Positions 5,499 to 5,750 of a stretch of DNA of 5,750 nt are shown here, piece by piece. The translations under genes were made by a program, and so were the position numbers. The notes under the pieces are model-generated. The model made no database searches. It saw only the letters and a program-made list of their open reading frames with translations, and had not been told where the DNA came from. The first letter of the stretch is position 1. Each line of letters starts with the position of its first letter. Origin of the DNA: Porticoccaceae bacterium (lineage in GTDB: Bacteria > Pseudomonadota > Gammaproteobacteria > Pseudomonadales > Porticoccaceae); assembly GCA_019090225.1 (NCBI GenBank), contig JAHRWI010000074.1, positions 1 to 5,750 of the forward strand, in the 5' to 3' direction.

Positions 5499-5750
5499 TC
5501 AGATGGAAAGGTTGTAACACTCCGCCACGTTGTCATGAAGAATCCAGTCTTTTTCTTTCTGGCTTAAATCCTGAGTATGTTCGGCCAGCATTTCCTGAGA
5601 CCAGGGCCAGGTGGAATCGCTGTGCGGGAAGTCGTTCGCCCACATCAGGCGCTGAGGGTTCATGTCATCACGGTATTTAAAGGCTGTCCAGTCATCCTGG
5701 AAAGTGAGATAGATATTGTTCAGGAAGTACTCACTGGGCATTTTTTCCAG
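5499..5750 (-). CDS. Amidohydrolase family protein (Amidohydro_2 type), C-terminal part
   Basis: The frame enters from the right edge (LEKMPSEYF at the edge) and ends at TGA 5501-5499, leaving about 83 residues. ATG at 5741 is internal, since the frame is open beyond it. The segment RLMWANDFPHSDSTWPWSQ is the characteristic C-terminal motif of ACMSD/2-pyrone-type amidohydrolases, where the Asp of DFPH is a metal ligand in a TIM barrel. The ending KDWILHDNVAECYNLSI matches the usual 'ilrdNaxxlYxl' helix. Family members hydrolyse or decarboxylate cyclic or aromatic acids using a divalent metal. The N-terminal HxH metal site is outside the window. The substrate cannot be named. Its own terminator follows downstream. 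Confidence 0.88.
   Translation of the reverse strand: MEKMPSEYFLNNIYLTFQDDWTAFKYRDDMNPQRLMWANDFPHSDSTWPWSQEMLAEHTQDLSQKEKDWILHDNVAECYNLSI

Noticed and set aside
5441..5680. Plus-strand 79-residue frame opposite the amidohydrolase
   Set aside because: The minus strand carries the clear amidohydrolase DFPH motif; this frame has no supporting signal.

Overview
The window looks like chromosomal DNA of a free-living Gram-negative bacterium, most likely a gammaproteobacterium. The evidence is an RssA-like patatin C-terminus, an MscS channel, an orphan ParA with a GTG start, Shine-Dalgarno sites and roughly balanced base composition. The CoA/xenobiotic-type genes (SCP2-like thiolase, SnoaL-like protein, GST-like protein, amidohydrolase) resemble accessory catabolic loci of marine gammaproteobacteria. 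That taxonomic placement is inference; no marker gene is present.

Layout from left to right. At 2-259 (+) is the C-terminal end of an RssA/NTE-type patatin-like phospholipase. At 260-481 is a non-coding leader with two overlapping, mutually exclusive small hairpins and a candidate promoter. At 482-1672 (+) is a thiolase-family protein, followed at 1771-2214 (+) by a SnoaL/NTF2-like protein; the 98-base gap between them holds three copies of a 13-base repeat. At 2306-3073 (+) is a ParA-family ATPase without a ParB partner in view. It faces an MscS-family mechanosensitive channel at 3237-4421 (-). Upstream of the channel on the same strand is a glutathione S-transferase-like gene at 4527-5298 (-), broken by a one-base frame change that coincides with a perfect 13-base inverted repeat. 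A strong rho-independent terminator (5403-5436) then closes an amidohydrolase-family gene that runs in from the right edge (5499-5750, -).

How the genes may work together. The thiolase and SnoaL-like protein are probably co-transcribed and could act on a CoA-bound intermediate. The GST-like gene and amidohydrolase fit a degradative neighbourhood, but the terminator separates their transcripts. ParA and MscS look like housekeeping or orphan genes placed between the catabolic genes. I see no phage, transposase, CRISPR array, toxin-antitoxin pair or clearly new multi-gene system. The most notable signals are the frameshift at a hairpin in the GST-like gene, the non-standard active-site motifs of the thiolase, and the small repeat/hairpin structures in the intergenic gaps.
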